Below are positions 52,761-63,031 of a stretch of DNA of 64,000 nucleotides, one piece after another. Location of the stretch: positions 3,472,371-3,536,370 of the forward strand of contig NZ_CP081155.1 of assembly GCF_025141175.1 (NCBI RefSeq). Direction: 5' to 3'. Each line of letters begins with the position of its first letter. Position 1 is the stretch's first letter. This DNA comes from Jannaschia sp. M317. Lineage in GTDB: Bacteria > Pseudomonadota > Alphaproteobacteria > Rhodobacterales > Rhodobacteraceae. The notes below the pieces were generated by a model. That model had not been told where the DNA came from, ran no database searches, and saw only the letters and a program-made list of their open reading frames with translations. Both the position numbers and the translations under genes were made by a program.

Positions 52761-52857
52761 GTCTGCAAGCCCCGGCACGTGGTGCCCGGTTCCCGGGCTG
52801 CCGACAGACTGACAGGTAGGCGTGAACAGCAGATTAAGGCTGAGCCAGATTCCCGAC

Positions 52858-53184
52858 CTAGTTCAGGTCGAAATGCAGCGGATATCCCTGACCGTCGAAA
52901 TCCCCGAACAGATCGTCCAGGTCCGGATGGGTCACCGGCTCACCCGAGCTGTCGCGCACAAGGTTCTGTTCCGAGACGTAGGCCACATAGTAGCTTTCCT
53001 CGTTCTCGGCGAGCAGATGATAGAACGGTTGGTCCCGGCGCGGGCGCGCATCCTTGGGGATGGCGTCGTACCATTCTTCGCTGTTGGAAAAGACGGCATC
53101 GACATCGAAGATAACACCGCGAAACGGGTGCTTCTTGTGTCGGACGACTTCTCCGAGCCCGTATTTCGCTTCGTTTTGCAGCAT
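52858..53184 (-). CDS. hspQ: heat shock protein HspQ
   Basis: A 108-residue HspQ/YccV hemimethylated-DNA-binding-like protein. KYGLGEVVRHKKHPFRGVIF and the aromatic WYDAIP, QPFYHLLAE and YYVAYVSEQNL are conserved. HspQ is a specificity factor and substrate of Lon in Gammaproteobacteria. The ATG at 53182-53184 is used. Confidence 0.92.
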   Translation of the reverse strand: MLQNEAKYGLGEVVRHKKHPFRGVIFDVDAVFSNSEEWYDAIPKDARPRRDQPFYHLLAENEESYYVAYVSEQNLVRDSSGEPVTHPDLDDLFGDFDGQGYPLHFDLN

Positions 53185-53269
53185 ATCGTTGCCCTTTCCC
53201 CTACCCGTTCCTAGACCGGGGTCCGGCACCTTGTAAATCGGGGCGGCTGCGAATCAGCGGAAACATACT

Positions 53270-54151
53270 GTGACTCTGACCTTAACAGTCCTGCAAATCG
53301 TTGCGCCCGTTTTCTTTTTGGCCGCTGTGGGCTTTGCTTGGGTCCGCCTTGGATTTGCCTACGACACGGCCTTTGTGACGCGCCTGGCGATGACGCTGGG
53401 TATCCCGGCGCTGATATTCGTGGCGCTGGCGCGCGGCACCATCGACCCGCAGGCGGCAGGGCAGCTGTCGCTTGCCGCGCTGGCTGCCTACCTTGCGGTG
53501 ATCGCGGTAACCTGGGCGCTTTGTCGCCTACTGGGCCTGAACCTGCGCACGTTCTGGGCCCCCTTGGTTTTCGGAAACACGGGCAACCTGGGCCTGCCGC
53601 TCGCGCTGTTCGCATTCGGAGAAGAGGGGCTCGGCTATGCCGTCGTCGTCTTCTCGGCGGGGGTGATCCTGCAATTCACCGTCGGGCTGTGGATCGTGGC
53701 CGGCGGCGGCAGCCCCGGCAAGGCGCTGCGCGAACCAATGGTTGCGGCGACCGTGCTGGGCGGGCTGTTCCTGTGGCAAGGGTGGACGGTGCCGCCGGTG
53801 ATCTTCGCCACGTTGGAATTGATCGGACAGATGGGCATCCCCCTGATGCTGCTGACGCTAGGCGTGGCCGTGGCGCGATTGCGGCCCGCAGGATTGGTGC
53901 CGATGGCGGCGCTGGCGGCGGTCAAGATGGTGCTGTGCACGGCCCTGGCCGTCGCCGTGGGCCTGGCCTTCGGGTTGGAGGGGGTGCCCTTGGGGGTTCT
54001 GACCCTGCAACTCGCGACCCCCGTGGCCGTCACCTCTTACCTCTTGGCGTTGAAATACGGGGCGGAGGCAGAGCCGGTCGCCGCCCTGGTCGTCGTATCG
54101 ACGTTGCTTGCCGTCCCCGCCTTGCCGGTCATTCTGGCGTTCTTCGTTTGA
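53270..54151 (+). CDS. AEC-family (auxin efflux carrier) transporter
   Basis: A 293-residue inner-membrane carrier with about nine to ten hydrophobic segments. The family pattern is seen in VFGNTGNLGLPLALF and MGIPLMLLTLGVAVA. The start is GTG 53270. Substrates of bacterial AEC proteins include malonate and malate; none can be assigned here. Confidence 0.9.
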   Translation: MTLTLTVLQIVAPVFFLAAVGFAWVRLGFAYDTAFVTRLAMTLGIPALIFVALARGTIDPQAAGQLSLAALAAYLAVIAVTWALCRLLGLNLRTFWAPLVFGNTGNLGLPLALFAFGEEGLGYAVVVFSAGVILQFTVGLWIVAGGGSPGKALREPMVAATVLGGLFLWQGWTVPPVIFATLELIGQMGIPLMLLTLGVAVARLRPAGLVPMAALAAVKMVLCTALAVAVGLAFGLEGVPLGVLTLQLATPVAVTSYLLALKYGAEAEPVAALVVVSTLLAVPALPVILAFFV

Positions 54152-54224
54152 TGTGATTGGCAGGACGCCGGCATTTTTGCTAACGTGCCTGAAACGGTCG
54201 AAAACAAAGAACCGAGCAGTGAAC

Positions 54225-54806
54225 ATGAAACGAATGATGCAGATCGCCTGTCTGCTGCTTCTCGCCGCGTGCGGCGGGGGTGGTGGCTCCGGCAAAGCGC
54301 CCAGCAACCTCGACAATGCCTGTTCCATCCTGGACCAGCGCCCCGGCTACCTGCGCGCCTTCCGCGCGGCAGAACGGAAATGGGGCGTCCCGGTCCACGT
54401 CCAGATGGCGACCATCTATCAGGAATCCAAGTTTATTTCAGATGCGCGCACACCGCTGCGCTATTCCTTGGGTGTGATTCCGATCGGCCGCCAAAGCAGC
54501 GCCTTCGGGTATTCCCAGGCGCTTGACGCGACCTGGAAGGAGTATCAGCGCGAGCAGGGAAAACGCCGGGCGAAACGCGACAACATCCGCGACGCCACGG
54601 ATTTCATGGGCTGGTACATGGCGGAGTCGAATCGGCGCCTCGGCATTCCGCTGACGGATGCGCGGAACCAATACCTCGCCTATCATGACGGGCGCACCGG
54701 ATACCGACGCGGCACCTATCGCGCGAAACCCTGGCTGATGCGAATCGCCGGCGAGATCGAAGCCCGCGCCGCCACCTATCAGACACAGCTGCGGTCCTGT
54801 CGCTAG
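54225..54806 (+). CDS. lytic-transglycosylase (SLT)-like lipoprotein
   Basis: A 193-residue lipoprotein with lipobox LLLAAC (C16). The mature part begins with a Gly/Ser linker, then an SLT-type lysozyme fold: MATIYQESKF supplies the catalytic glutamate E67, and FGYSQALDATWKEYQ, YLAYHDGRTGYRRGTY are family marks. It ends on the stop codon of the flagellar rod-binding gene (overlap of 4 nt, convergent). A role in opening peptidoglycan for the flagellar rod is suggested by context (see findings). Confidence 0.87.
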   Translation: MKRMMQIACLLLLAACGGGGGSGKAPSNLDNACSILDQRPGYLRAFRAAERKWGVPVHVQMATIYQESKFISDARTPLRYSLGVIPIGRQSSAFGYSQALDATWKEYQREQGKRRAKRDNIRDATDFMGWYMAESNRRLGIPLTDARNQYLAYHDGRTGYRRGTYRAKPWLMRIAGEIEARAATYQTQLRSCR

Positions 54807-55075
54807 GGCTGCAGGGTGCGTTGCATGGACTGGTAGATGGCCTCGGCCAAGCCGGTCTGACCGCTTTCGGCAACCGCCTGAGCCTGGGCCTGCCGCAGAA
54901 AGCTGTCGAACTCCGACGTTCCCCCGCCATGCGGTGAGGGTGCGCCGGTGTCGGCCACACGCAAAAGTTCGGCAAAAAGGAACGCCTCCAACGCTTCCGC
55001 CTGTGCGCGCAGTTTCTGATCCCGCGCGGGCGTAGGCGGCGGTTCTGTCGATTGGACGGGAATTGGCGCGATCAT
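54803..55075 (-). CDS. rod-binding protein (FlgJ N-terminal-like)
   Basis: A 90-residue protein with the rod-binding domain of FlgJ: LRAQAEALEAFLFAELLRVA and SEFDSFLRQAQAQAVAESGQTGLAEAIY. It lacks the muramidase domain of enterobacterial FlgJ, as usual in Alphaproteobacteria. The ATG at 55073-55075 is preceded by AAGGTCC-like sequence. It is divergent from fliK. Confidence 0.85.
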   Translation of the reverse strand: MIAPIPVQSTEPPPTPARDQKLRAQAEALEAFLFAELLRVADTGAPSPHGGGTSEFDSFLRQAQAQAVAESGQTGLAEAIYQSMQRTLQP

Positions 55076-55146
55076 GGCGGACCTTCCGTGTTGAGATCTC
55101 TGCGCCCCTTTGAACAGATCCGGGTAAAGGGTTTCGTAATGCCCGG

Positions 55147-58089
55147 ATGATAGACCCACAAAAGATGAACGTCTTTGGGGGTATCATGTTACCGAATTAT
55201 CTGGGGGCAGAACGCCCCGCAACAGGTCCGCTCTCCAAGACTGTGATCCGCGCTGCCGACGGGACTGCCCTTGCCGCACGGGGGCGCGAAGGCGTGACGG
55301 CGGAATCCTTCGGCGACTTTCTACGCGATCTGGGCGAACAGGCTGCGCGCGACGGGGCCGCAAACTCGGCGCACAGGAAATCAACAGAAAAACCTGCCGA
55401 GACGGGCACCCAGACGGATCCCGCCGGGCGCCAGACGACCGAATTGGACAAGGTGCCCGCGCACAGCACTGGCAAAACCGCACCCCCCGGCGACTTGGTC
55501 GACGACCTGCCCAGGGCCGACTGGCGTGCGCATCATCCTGTCGCGTCCCCCCTTCGCCAGCCAATCGAGGCTGCGCAACATCCGAACCAGGAAGGTCGCG
55601 CACAGACTGACGTCATGCCTCCCCTTCCGTCCCGCCCGGACCAGACCGAAACGCCTCGCCCGACCGAGCCCACGCCAAGGCAGGCCTTGATCGCCGATGG
55701 GCCCGCTATTCCCTCCGAGCGGCACACCTCCGCCAAAGGGACGCGGCTAGATCCACCAGGGCACGTGACCTTCGAAAGTGCCGCGACCGAACAGGACGTT
55801 GACCTCGCTCCTCCGGACAGCCGCCAATATGATGCGCCTCCCCCCGTCGGTATCGAAAGGACGCTCCCGCTCGCTCCAGCCTCTCCGCGATCCGCCCCCC
55901 TTGCAGGGCTGGGTGGAGGGGCCAAAAATCCGGACACCACGTCCACCACAGATGTCCCCCTTTCGGTTCAAAACGACCGCGCCGCGCCGCAAATACCTGC
56001 GATAACAGCGGGCCGCAGCCTGACGCCCGCGCCGCTCGTCACCGCGCGGGACCGGTTGACCGACCCGCGCACATCGGCCGCCCCGCGGCCCCCGTTCGCA
56101 AGGGGCCAAAGCCCCGCGCCCACGCATCATGTCCCGCGCGAGTCCGTTCAGCCTGCCGATAAGGCCACACTTCCAACCGTCGCGATTGACCCAACCGGAC
56201 CTCTGCCACGAGACGGCGCGTCGCCTTCGCCTTCCGACGACGCGGTGCGGTCGCAGGCTCACCCGATTACGGCGGACGGTTCTGCGGCCGAAACACGAAC
56301 GCAGCCCCTGCCCCCGGACCGAGCCTTCAAACCGGACGGCTCAGCCGCTGGGCGCATGAACGATGCGACCGTGCACCCCGTCCCCTTGCCCCAGAACGCC
56401 GGCCCCACCCAAAGGCCCGCGCGCATTGGCAATGGGTTGTACGACCGGCCATCGCCCCCCTTTCTGGCAACAGACAGCACAGGGGCCGCCGCCTCGACCG
56501 CCCCCATTCGGCTGCATCCAGATCAGACAATGGGCAGATATCCGGCTCCGCCAGCGAAGCAACGCACCCTCGTCGGCAAGGATCCCCTGCCGAGCGCGAC
56601 ACAGGTAGCAGCGCCTCCCGCCCCGGCCCCGGCCCCGGCAGCCAAGGCGACGGATCCGACGCCCGCGCACCAGCCTGTGGCGCAACCCGGTGATGGCCAT
56701 GTCAGGCACACCTTGGCCCCGTCGCCTGTGGGGCAAGGTCGGGCACCGGCCGCGCCAGACGCAGCGGTGCAGCGCACGCCTACTGCAATCACGGATACCG
56801 GTGGCGCGGATCGGCGGCCCATCGGCCCCTTGCCGGATCCGCGCCCAATTCAAATGCAAGGTCGCTCAGCAGGGATACCGGCGATAGCCCCCCTCGATTC
56901 GGTCGATCCGGGCCATGCGCCATACCCGACCGCCCATCGCGAGGTCATCATAAGGGCCGGCGCCAACCCCGTAGAGATGTCTATGGGACCGCCGCAAAGC
57001 GGTATGACTCAGCCAATCCTGCCTCCTGCCGAACGCTGGGACAGGTCAGAACCGGCACCGATGATGTCACGGCAGAGCGAGTCATTCCAACTCCGTCCTT
57101 CAGGACAGGTGCCACGCCGCGAAACCCACGGCATCGTCTATCACGTGCCCGACACGGCCCCGAAGGCGGATCGCCCCGCCCCATTGGACATCGAACCGAA
57201 CACTCTCCACCCTCGCGACGGACGGTTGCCGGCACGCCTGAATGTCGCACCGGCGATGATCCTTCCAGCCGCGCAACATTCTGCGAGTCTATCGACAGTC
57301 AAGCCGAGCGTCGTCAGCGCAACGGACATGCCAACCCCAGCGCCCGAGATATCCTTGCCGCGCGAGGTCGCGGCCCATCGCCATGAGCCGATCCAGATTG
57401 ACGGCCCGCCACCCTCGGACGCGGCCCGTGACACCCCCTCACCAACCGCCACACCCGCCACGCCCGTTGTCGGTCGTCCAGACTTCGACGCCTCTGCGAC
57501 GCTGCGCCCCGCAGCCGAGAGAGACCCCGGCTCCGCGACCCTCGCGCCCAGCTTTCTGGGCGATACAATCGGACCGGGGCCTTTGCGCGATGCGGACCAA
57601 TCGGCGTTGGCGGGACCTGCACAGATCGCGCCAACTGCCTCTGTTCCGGTTAACCAGCTTTCGACGGCCCTGCCCGTTCATATCCGGCAACAGCTCGCAG
57701 AGCTTCAGCAGCAAGACGCCGATGGGGTTTCAGTTCGCAGATCCCAAACGGAAGGGACGGAGATAGAGCTTTCTCCGGTGGAGCTCGGACGCCTGAAGAT
57801 GGTGCTGCAACAAGGCGAGCGGGGCCTGCAGGTCACGATCACGGTCGAACGGCCCGAAACGCTCGACCTGGTCCGGCGCCATCTGGATACGCTGCAACGG
57901 TCGCTCACGTCCGACGGCATCAACATCAGCGGGGTGCATGTCGGGGCCGAAGGCGCGGGCCACTCCGCCGCACGGGACCAGACCGCCGAGGGACGGCACG
58001 GCACATCGGCCGCGGCCAATTCCATCGATGAACCGACCGGCCCGACCCCTTCCCGAACAGACGCCAACCGACTGGACATGAGACTTTAG
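55147..58089 (+). CDS. fliK: flagellar hook-length control protein (FliK-like), unusually long
   Basis: A 980-residue protein. Only the last ~130 residues form a domain: the Flg_hook domain with VELGRLKMVLQQGERGLQVT and LDLVRRHLDTLQRSL. The first ~830 residues are disordered, Pro/Ala/Thr/Arg-rich and without clear repeats. Most FliK proteins are 400-700 residues, so this one is very long. The start could be 55147, 55165 or 55186; none has a strong ribosome binding site. It lies 8 nt upstream of flgD. Confidence 0.87.
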   Translation: MIDPQKMNVFGGIMLPNYLGAERPATGPLSKTVIRAADGTALAARGREGVTAESFGDFLRDLGEQAARDGAANSAHRKSTEKPAETGTQTDPAGRQTTELDKVPAHSTGKTAPPGDLVDDLPRADWRAHHPVASPLRQPIEAAQHPNQEGRAQTDVMPPLPSRPDQTETPRPTEPTPRQALIADGPAIPSERHTSAKGTRLDPPGHVTFESAATEQDVDLAPPDSRQYDAPPPVGIERTLPLAPASPRSAPLAGLGGGAKNPDTTSTTDVPLSVQNDRAAPQIPAITAGRSLTPAPLVTARDRLTDPRTSAAPRPPFARGQSPAPTHHVPRESVQPADKATLPTVAIDPTGPLPRDGASPSPSDDAVRSQAHPITADGSAAETRTQPLPPDRAFKPDGSAAGRMNDATVHPVPLPQNAGPTQRPARIGNGLYDRPSPPFLATDSTGAAASTAPIRLHPDQTMGRYPAPPAKQRTLVGKDPLPSATQVAAPPAPAPAPAAKATDPTPAHQPVAQPGDGHVRHTLAPSPVGQGRAPAAPDAAVQRTPTAITDTGGADRRPIGPLPDPRPIQMQGRSAGIPAIAPLDSVDPGHAPYPTAHREVIIRAGANPVEMSMGPPQSGMTQPILPPAERWDRSEPAPMMSRQSESFQLRPSGQVPRRETHGIVYHVPDTAPKADRPAPLDIEPNTLHPRDGRLPARLNVAPAMILPAAQHSASLSTVKPSVVSATDMPTPAPEISLPREVAAHRHEPIQIDGPPPSDAARDTPSPTATPATPVVGRPDFDASATLRPAAERDPGSATLAPSFLGDTIGPGPLRDADQSALAGPAQIAPTASVPVNQLSTALPVHIRQQLAELQQQDADGVSVRRSQTEGTEIELSPVELGRLKMVLQQGERGLQVTITVERPETLDLVRRHLDTLQRSLTSDGINISGVHVGAEGAGHSAARDQTAEGRHGTSAAANSIDEPTGPTPSRTDANRLDMRL

Positions 58090-58097
58090 GATCCGAC

Positions 58098-58757
58098 ATG
58101 AACGCAATAAACGCTACATCATCCGCCAGCGCGGCATCGCAGACCGAGACAGGCGCGCGCAAGGCGCTCAGCTCGGATCTCGACACCTTTCTGAAACTTC
58201 TGACCGCGCAAATCCGCAATCAAGACCCGCTGGAGCCGACCGACGGGACCGAGTACGCGGCCCAGCTCGCTCAGTTTTCGGGCGTGGAGCAGGCCGTGCG
58301 CACCAACGAATTGCTCGCCGACATGGGCGCGAAACTGGCGCGACAGGACATGGCCGTGGCGGCCGGCTGGATCGGGATGGAGGTCCGCCACCAAGGGCCG
58401 TTGTTGCTGTCACATGATGGGGTCCAGATGCTGCCTGACATTCCGGTGGCCGCCGACCGAGCCGAGATGGTCGTCACGGATTCAAAAGGGGACGAGGTCT
58501 TGCGCGTTCCGGTGGACCGCACCGCGGACCGCATCGACTGGGCCGGGGACGACGGGCGTGGCGGTCAACTGCCGGAGGGCATCTACGACGTTCAGATCGC
58601 CGCCTACGCCGGCGAGCAGGAGCTCGGGCAGAGACCGGTCAGCCACTACGCCCCGGTCGAAGAGGTCACGCTTGGCACCGGCGGGGCGGACTTGCTGCTG
58701 CCTGGCGGGATCCGCATTGGCATCGGTGAGACGACAGCCGTGCGGCCCGCAGCCTGA
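58098..58757 (+). CDS. flgD: flagellar hook capping protein
   Basis: A 219-residue hook scaffold. The N-terminal motif DTFLKLLTAQIRNQDPLEPTDGTEY (split here as DTFLKLLTAQ and IRNQDPLEPTDGTEY) and AQLAQFSGVEQ are diagnostic; a FlgD Ig-like domain follows (DRTADRIDWAG, YDVQIAAYAG). Cells export it by the flagellar type III system. It is coupled closely to fliK. Confidence 0.95.
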   Translation: MNAINATSSASAASQTETGARKALSSDLDTFLKLLTAQIRNQDPLEPTDGTEYAAQLAQFSGVEQAVRTNELLADMGAKLARQDMAVAAGWIGMEVRHQGPLLLSHDGVQMLPDIPVAADRAEMVVTDSKGDEVLRVPVDRTADRIDWAGDDGRGGQLPEGIYDVQIAAYAGEQELGQRPVSHYAPVEEVTLGTGGADLLLPGGIRIGIGETTAVRPAA

Positions 58758-58771
58758 CGAAGGCCGAGCCG

Positions 58772-60301
58772 CTAGGTCAGCCCCGAAATCGCCAGGGCCG
58801 CCGCCAGGGTCGCGCCAACACCCAACAGGAACCAAAGGGCGCGCGTCCGGCCTGTCCGCGGCGGCAGAACCACCGTCCGTTCGGTCCGGCGCAGCGCATC
58901 CTCGACCGCTTGCGGCAGATGAGGGCCGAACCGGGCAAGGACACGGGCGGTCCGGGTCAGATCGCGGGCAAAGGCGCGCGGGCCCAGGTTTTCGCGGATA
59001 TAGCGTTCGACCTCGGGCCCGGCGGCCTGCCAGATATTCATGTGCGGATTCAACGTGCGGGCCACACCCTCGACCACCACCATGGTGCGTTGCAGCAAGA
59101 TTAGCTCGGTGCGCGTCTCCATCCCGAACCGTTCCGTCACTTCGAACAGATAGGCCAGCAGCCGGCCCATCGAAATGCGCGAGGCATCCATGCCAAAGAT
59201 CGGCTCTCCGACCGCGCGCAGGGCCTGGGCAAAAAGGTCGACGTCTCGGTCGGCGGGCACATAGCCCGCCTCGAAGTGCACCTCTGCGACGCGGCGATAA
59301 TCCTTGCGGATGAAGCCCATCAGGATTTCAGCATAGACCCGCCGCGTGTATTCATCGAGCCGCCCCATGATCCCAAAATCAAGGGCGATGATGTCGCCAG
59401 ATGGGGACACCTTGAGATTGCCCTGATGCATGTCAGCGTGGAAATAGCCGTCGCGCAGCGCGTGGCGCAGGAACACCTGCAACACCCGGTCGGCAAGCGC
59501 GGCGCGGTCGTGGCCCGCCGCGTCGATGGCCGCCAGGTCGGCCATCTGCGCGCCCTCTTCCCAGTCGAGCGTCATGACCGCGCGCCCCGACAGGTTCCAA
59601 TCGACCGCAGGCACCTCGAATCCCTCGTCACGGGCGGTGTTGGCCTTGAACTCCCCGGCGGCGGCGGCCTCGGTGCGCAGGTCCAGCTCCTGCTCCACGG
59701 TGGCATCGAAATGGGCGATCACGTCCATCGGGCGCAGGCGCCGCGCCTGCGGGGACAGGATCTCGATCAGGCGCGCGGCCATGTAGAAGGCGTCGATATC
59801 CCGACGAAAGGCGCGGGCGATGCCGGGGCGCAGAACCTTCACCGCCATCTTGCGCCCGTCATCGGCGCGACGCGCCTGATGCACCTGCGCGATGGAGGCT
59901 GCGGCAACGGGTTCCGAAAACTCCGAGAACAGAACATCGACCGGCATGCCCAGATCGCGCTCGATCATGGCGCGGGCCTCGGCGGTCGGGAACGGCGGCA
60001 GCTTGTCCTGCAACACGCGCAATTGCAGCGCCAGATCACCGCCGACAAAATCCGGGCGGGTCGACAGGATCTGTCCGAACTTGATGTAGCTGGGGCCCAG
60101 CGCCGTGATGGCACGGGTCACCGGCGGCAGATCCGGGTCGCCGTCGTAGCCCAGCCATTTGAACGGCCAGCCCAACACGCGCGCGGCGATCCGCAGCTCG
60201 CGCGGGGCGTCCAGTTGATCGAGCACGACATCCATCGCGCCCGTCCTCTCAAAGGTGCCGGCAGTGCGAATCAACCGCCAGATATTGTGGGGCCCTCTCA
60301 C
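58772..60301 (-). CDS. ubiB: ubiquinone biosynthesis protein kinase-like UbiB
   Basis: A 509-residue atypical kinase family protein needed for ubiquinone synthesis. The KxGQ motif is [13 protein letters not shown], the A-rich loop is [11 protein letters not shown], and [11 protein letters not shown] holds the metal-binding aspartate. Two C-terminal hydrophobic segments ([18 protein letters not shown]) anchor it in the membrane. Its ATG overlaps the ubiE stop, so ubiE-ubiB is one operon. Confidence 0.95.
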   Translation of the reverse strand: MRGPHNIWRLIRTAGTFERTGAMDVVLDQLDAPRELRIAARVLGWPFKWLGYDGDPDLPPVTRAITALGPSYIKFGQILSTRPDFVGGDLALQLRVLQDKLPPFPTAEARAMIERDLGMPVDVLFSEFSEPVAAASIAQVHQARRADDGRKMAVKVLRPGIARAFRRDIDAFYMAARLIEILSPQARRLRPMDVIAHFDATVEQELDLRTEAAAAGEFKANTARDEGFEVPAVDWNLSGRAVMTLDWEEGAQMADLAAIDAAGHDRAALADRVLQVFLRHALRDGYFHADMHQGNLKVSPSGDIIALDFGIMGRLDEYTRRVYAEILMGFIRKDYRRVAEVHFEAGYVPADRDVDLFAQALRAVGEPIFGMDASRISMGRLLAYLFEVTERFGMETRTELILLQRTMVVVEGVARTLNPHMNIWQAAGPEVERYIRENLGPRAFARDLTRTARVLARFGPHLPQAVEDALRRTERTVVLPPRTGRTRALWFLLGVGATLAAALAISGLT

Positions 60302-61059
60302 AGCTTCCAGCCGGAATGCAGCGCCGCGATGCCGAAGCTGAGGTTGCGATACTTCACATTGTCAAAGCCCGCGTCGACGATCATCCCCGCGAAACGGTCC
60401 TGATCGGGAAACTTGCGGATCGACTCGACCAGGTATTGATAGCTGTCCCTGTCCCCTGCAATGGCCTCGCCCATGCGGGGGATGACGTTGAAGGAATAGA
60501 GATCATAGGCCTTTTGCATCAATGGGTTGGGCAGCTGGCTGAACTCCAGAACCATCAACCGCCCGCCCGGGCGCAGCACGCGATACGCCTCGCGCAGGGC
60601 ATCGGGGATGCGGGTCACGTTCCGAATGCCAAAACTGATGGTGTAGACGTCGAAGGTGTTGGCCTCGAACGGCAGGGCCATGGCGTCGCCCGCCACCCAA
60701 TCCAGCCGGTCGGCCATGTTCTCGGCCTCGGCCCGTTGGCGGCCCGCGACCAGCATGCCCTCGGTCATGTCGAAAACCGTGGCGTGGGCGGACGGCGCGC
60801 GGGTCAGGAACCGAAACGAGATGTCGCCGGTCCCGCCTGCGACATCCAGCAGACGCTGACCAGGGCGCGGGGCCAGCCAATCCATCATCGCGTCTTTCCA
60901 GACCCGGTGAACCCCCATCGACATGGCGTCGTTCATCACGTCATACTTTGACGCGACATTGGTGAACACGCCGTGGACCATCCCGGCCTTGGCGTCTTCG
61001 GGCACATCCTGAAAGCCGAAATGCGTGGTGCGGCCCGTGGGGGTGTCGTCTTGCGTCAT
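60298..61059 (-). CDS. ubiE: ubiquinone/menaquinone methyltransferase
   Basis: A 253-residue class I SAM methyltransferase acting at C2 of the benzoquinol ring. The SAM motif is [13 protein letters not shown]; the UbiE signatures are [39 protein letters not shown], and the later [14 protein letters not shown]. It is divergent from mutM with 69 nt between start codons. Confidence 0.96.
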   Translation of the reverse strand: MTQDDTPTGRTTHFGFQDVPEDAKAGMVHGVFTNVASKYDVMNDAMSMGVHRVWKDAMMDWLAPRPGQRLLDVAGGTGDISFRFLTRAPSAHATVFDMTEGMLVAGRQRAEAENMADRLDWVAGDAMALPFEANTFDVYTISFGIRNVTRIPDALREAYRVLRPGGRLMVLEFSQLPNPLMQKAYDLYSFNVIPRMGEAIAGDRDSYQYLVESIRKFPDQDRFAGMIVDAGFDNVKYRNLSFGIAALHSGWKL

Positions 61060-61128
61060 GTCGCGCCCGTCCTCATGTGTCGAGATGACTTATAGGGCGC
61101 GGTGGCGCGCCTGCAACGCGAGGGGCCG

Positions 61129-61977
61129 ATGCCGGAACTGCCAGAAGTTGAGACCGTTCGTCGCGGGCTGACCCCCGCACTGGAGGGCGCGCGCCTCGTC
61201 CGGGTCGATGTAAACCGCCCCGATCTGCGCTGGCGCTTTCCCGAACGGATGGCCGAAAGGTTGCAAGGCGCGGTGATCACGCGGCTGGGGCGGCGGTCGA
61301 AATACCTGTTGTTGGACCTGGACACCGGCGAGACGCTGATCGTGCACCTGGGCATGTCGGGGCGGATGGTGGTCGACGACCTGCGCCTGGGCCAGTTCCA
61401 CCGCGAGGCTGCCTGGCTGCCACAACACGACCACGTCATCTTTCATACCGAAACCCACCGCGTCACCTTCAACGATGCCCGCCGGTTCGGTGCAATGGAC
61501 CTGGCACAGACCCAGTCGCTGGACCAGCATTGGCTGATCGAGAAACTGGGGCCGGAGCCCTTGGGCAACGCCTTTGACGAGGAACATCTGGTCGACGCGT
61601 TCCGGGGCCGCAACACACCGGTGAAATCGGCGCTGCTGGATCAGCGGATCGTCGCGGGTTTGGGCAATATCTACGTCTGCGAGGCGTTGCACCGCGTGGG
61701 CATAAGCCCGCTGCGCAAGGCGGGCCGGATCTCCGAGGGACGGGTGCGCGCGTTGGTTCCCGTCATCCGCGAGGTCCTGGGCGAGGCCATTGCAGCGGGC
61801 GGATCGTCCCTGCGCGATCACCGGCAGGCGGATGGTGAACTGGGGTACTTTCAGCACAATTTCCGCGTCTACGACCGTGAAGGTGCCCCCTGCCCGACCG
61901 AGGGCTGCGCGGGTGTCATCCGACGCACGGTGCAGTCCGGCCGCTCCAGCTTCCACTGCGTCACCTGTCAGAGATGA
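61129..61977 (+). CDS. mutM: formamidopyrimidine-DNA glycosylase
   Basis: A 282-residue 8-oxoG repair enzyme. The nucleophile Pro2 with Glu3 follows the initiator Met (MPELPEVE), so the start must be ATG 61129, with GAGGGG before it. The K in [11 protein letters not shown] and the zinc finger near the C-terminus ([17 protein letters not shown]) are present. It is the first gene of the group leading to rpsT. Confidence 0.97.
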   Translation: MPELPEVETVRRGLTPALEGARLVRVDVNRPDLRWRFPERMAERLQGAVITRLGRRSKYLLLDLDTGETLIVHLGMSGRMVVDDLRLGQFHREAAWLPQHDHVIFHTETHRVTFNDARRFGAMDLAQTQSLDQHWLIEKLGPEPLGNAFDEEHLVDAFRGRNTPVKSALLDQRIVAGLGNIYVCEALHRVGISPLRKAGRISEGRVRALVPVIREVLGEAIAAGGSSLRDHRQADGELGYFQHNFRVYDREGAPCPTEGCAGVIRRTVQSGRSSFHCVTCQR

Positions 61978-62038
61978 CTTGAACCGCCCCGCGAATGCAG
62001 GCAGGCAAGGTGCTCAGGCCAACCCTGCGGAGCGTCTC

Positions 62039-62815
62039 ATGGGCTATCAAACCTTGAACGTCGATGTGAGCAATCATGTCGCCCTGATCAAACTGGACCG
62101 TCCAGAGGCGTTGAACGCGCTGAACTCGACCTTGCTGTCAGAGCTGTCAAAGGCGCTGGCCGCGGCGCAATCGAACGACAAGGTGCGCTGCATCGTCCTG
62201 ACCGGATCCGAAAAGGCCTTTGCCGCCGGGGCCGACATCCGGGAAATGTCGTCGAAGGGATTCGTAGACGTCTTCATGGGCGACCTGTTTGGCGCAGAGG
62301 CCGACGCCGTGATGCGCGTGCGCAAGCCCATCATCGCCGCCGTTGCGGGCTATGCCCTGGGCGGCGGATGCGAGTTGGCGATGATGTGTGATTTCATCAT
62401 TGCCGCAGATACCGCGAAATTCGGCCAGCCCGAGATCAACCTGGGCGTCATCGCGGGCCTCGGCGGCACGCAACGCCTGACCCGCGCCGTCGGCAAGGCC
62501 AAGTCGATGGACATGCACCTGACTGGCCGCTTCATGGACGCCGAAGAGGCGGAGCGGTCAGGCCTGGTCAGCCGCGTCGTGCCGGCCAAGAAACTGCTGG
62601 ACGAGGCGATGTCGGCCGCAGGCAAGATCGCAGAGAAGTCGCTGATCACGGCTCAGGCCGCAAAGGAAGCGGTGAACCAAAGCCAGGAACTGGGCCTCCG
62701 CGACGGGCTCTTGTTCGAAAAGCGTCTGTTCCACGCGCTCTTCGCGACCGAGGACCGCAAGGAAGGCATGGATGCCTTCGTCGAGAAACGGGAACCTCAG
62801 TTCCGCGACAAGTGA
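62039..62815 (+). CDS. enoyl-CoA hydratase
   Basis: A 258-residue crotonase. The oxyanion motif is [11 protein letters not shown] and [15 protein letters not shown]; the two catalytic glutamates are in GGCELAMM and [15 protein letters not shown] lies ahead of the ATG at 62039. The order mutM, enoyl-CoA hydratase, rpsT is kept in many Rhodobacteraceae near the replication origin. Confidence 0.94.
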   Translation: MGYQTLNVDVSNHVALIKLDRPEALNALNSTLLSELSKALAAAQSNDKVRCIVLTGSEKAFAAGADIREMSSKGFVDVFMGDLFGAEADAVMRVRKPIIAAVAGYALGGGCELAMMCDFIIAADTAKFGQPEINLGVIAGLGGTQRLTRAVGKAKSMDMHLTGRFMDAEEAERSGLVSRVVPAKKLLDEAMSAAGKIAEKSLITAQAAKEAVNQSQELGLRDGLLFEKRLFHALFATEDRKEGMDAFVEKREPQFRDK

Positions 62816-62822
62816 ACAGGGC

Positions 62823-62867
62823 ACCAAATCCTTGGAAGGATTTGGTCAATTTCTTCGAAGAAATTGA
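62823..62867. terminator. double-hairpin element after the enoyl-CoA hydratase gene
   Basis: Eight nt past the stop codon lies an 11-bp hairpin (ACCAAATCCTT 62823-62833, AAGGATTTGGT 62836-62846), joined to a perfect 22-nt palindrome at 62846-62867 centred on TTCGAA. It has the same order of parts as 33095-33138, although there the gene reads the other way. It probably insulates rpsT. Confidence 0.7.
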
Positions 62868-62882
62868 TCCGCCGCCGGCGTC

Positions 62883-62911
62883 TTGACGTTTCAGGGCCGA
62901 CCCCGTATTTG
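62883..62911 (+). promoter_or_regulatory. putative rpsT promoter
   Basis: TTGACG (62883-62888) and TATTTG (62906-62911) are spaced by 17 nt, giving a 5' leader of about 115 nt before rpsT. The -35 box is strong for an alphaproteobacterium, the -10 box is weak. Confidence 0.45.
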
Positions 62912-63031
62912 CCGCCCATCATGCGTGTGAGGCCCGCTCTGGCCGGATTGGATCCGTGACGGTTTGCCCGTCGCAAGGGTCGGTGTCTTGCACGTCAGCA
63001 ATTGAACAAACCGACCCGAAGGACCGATCAT

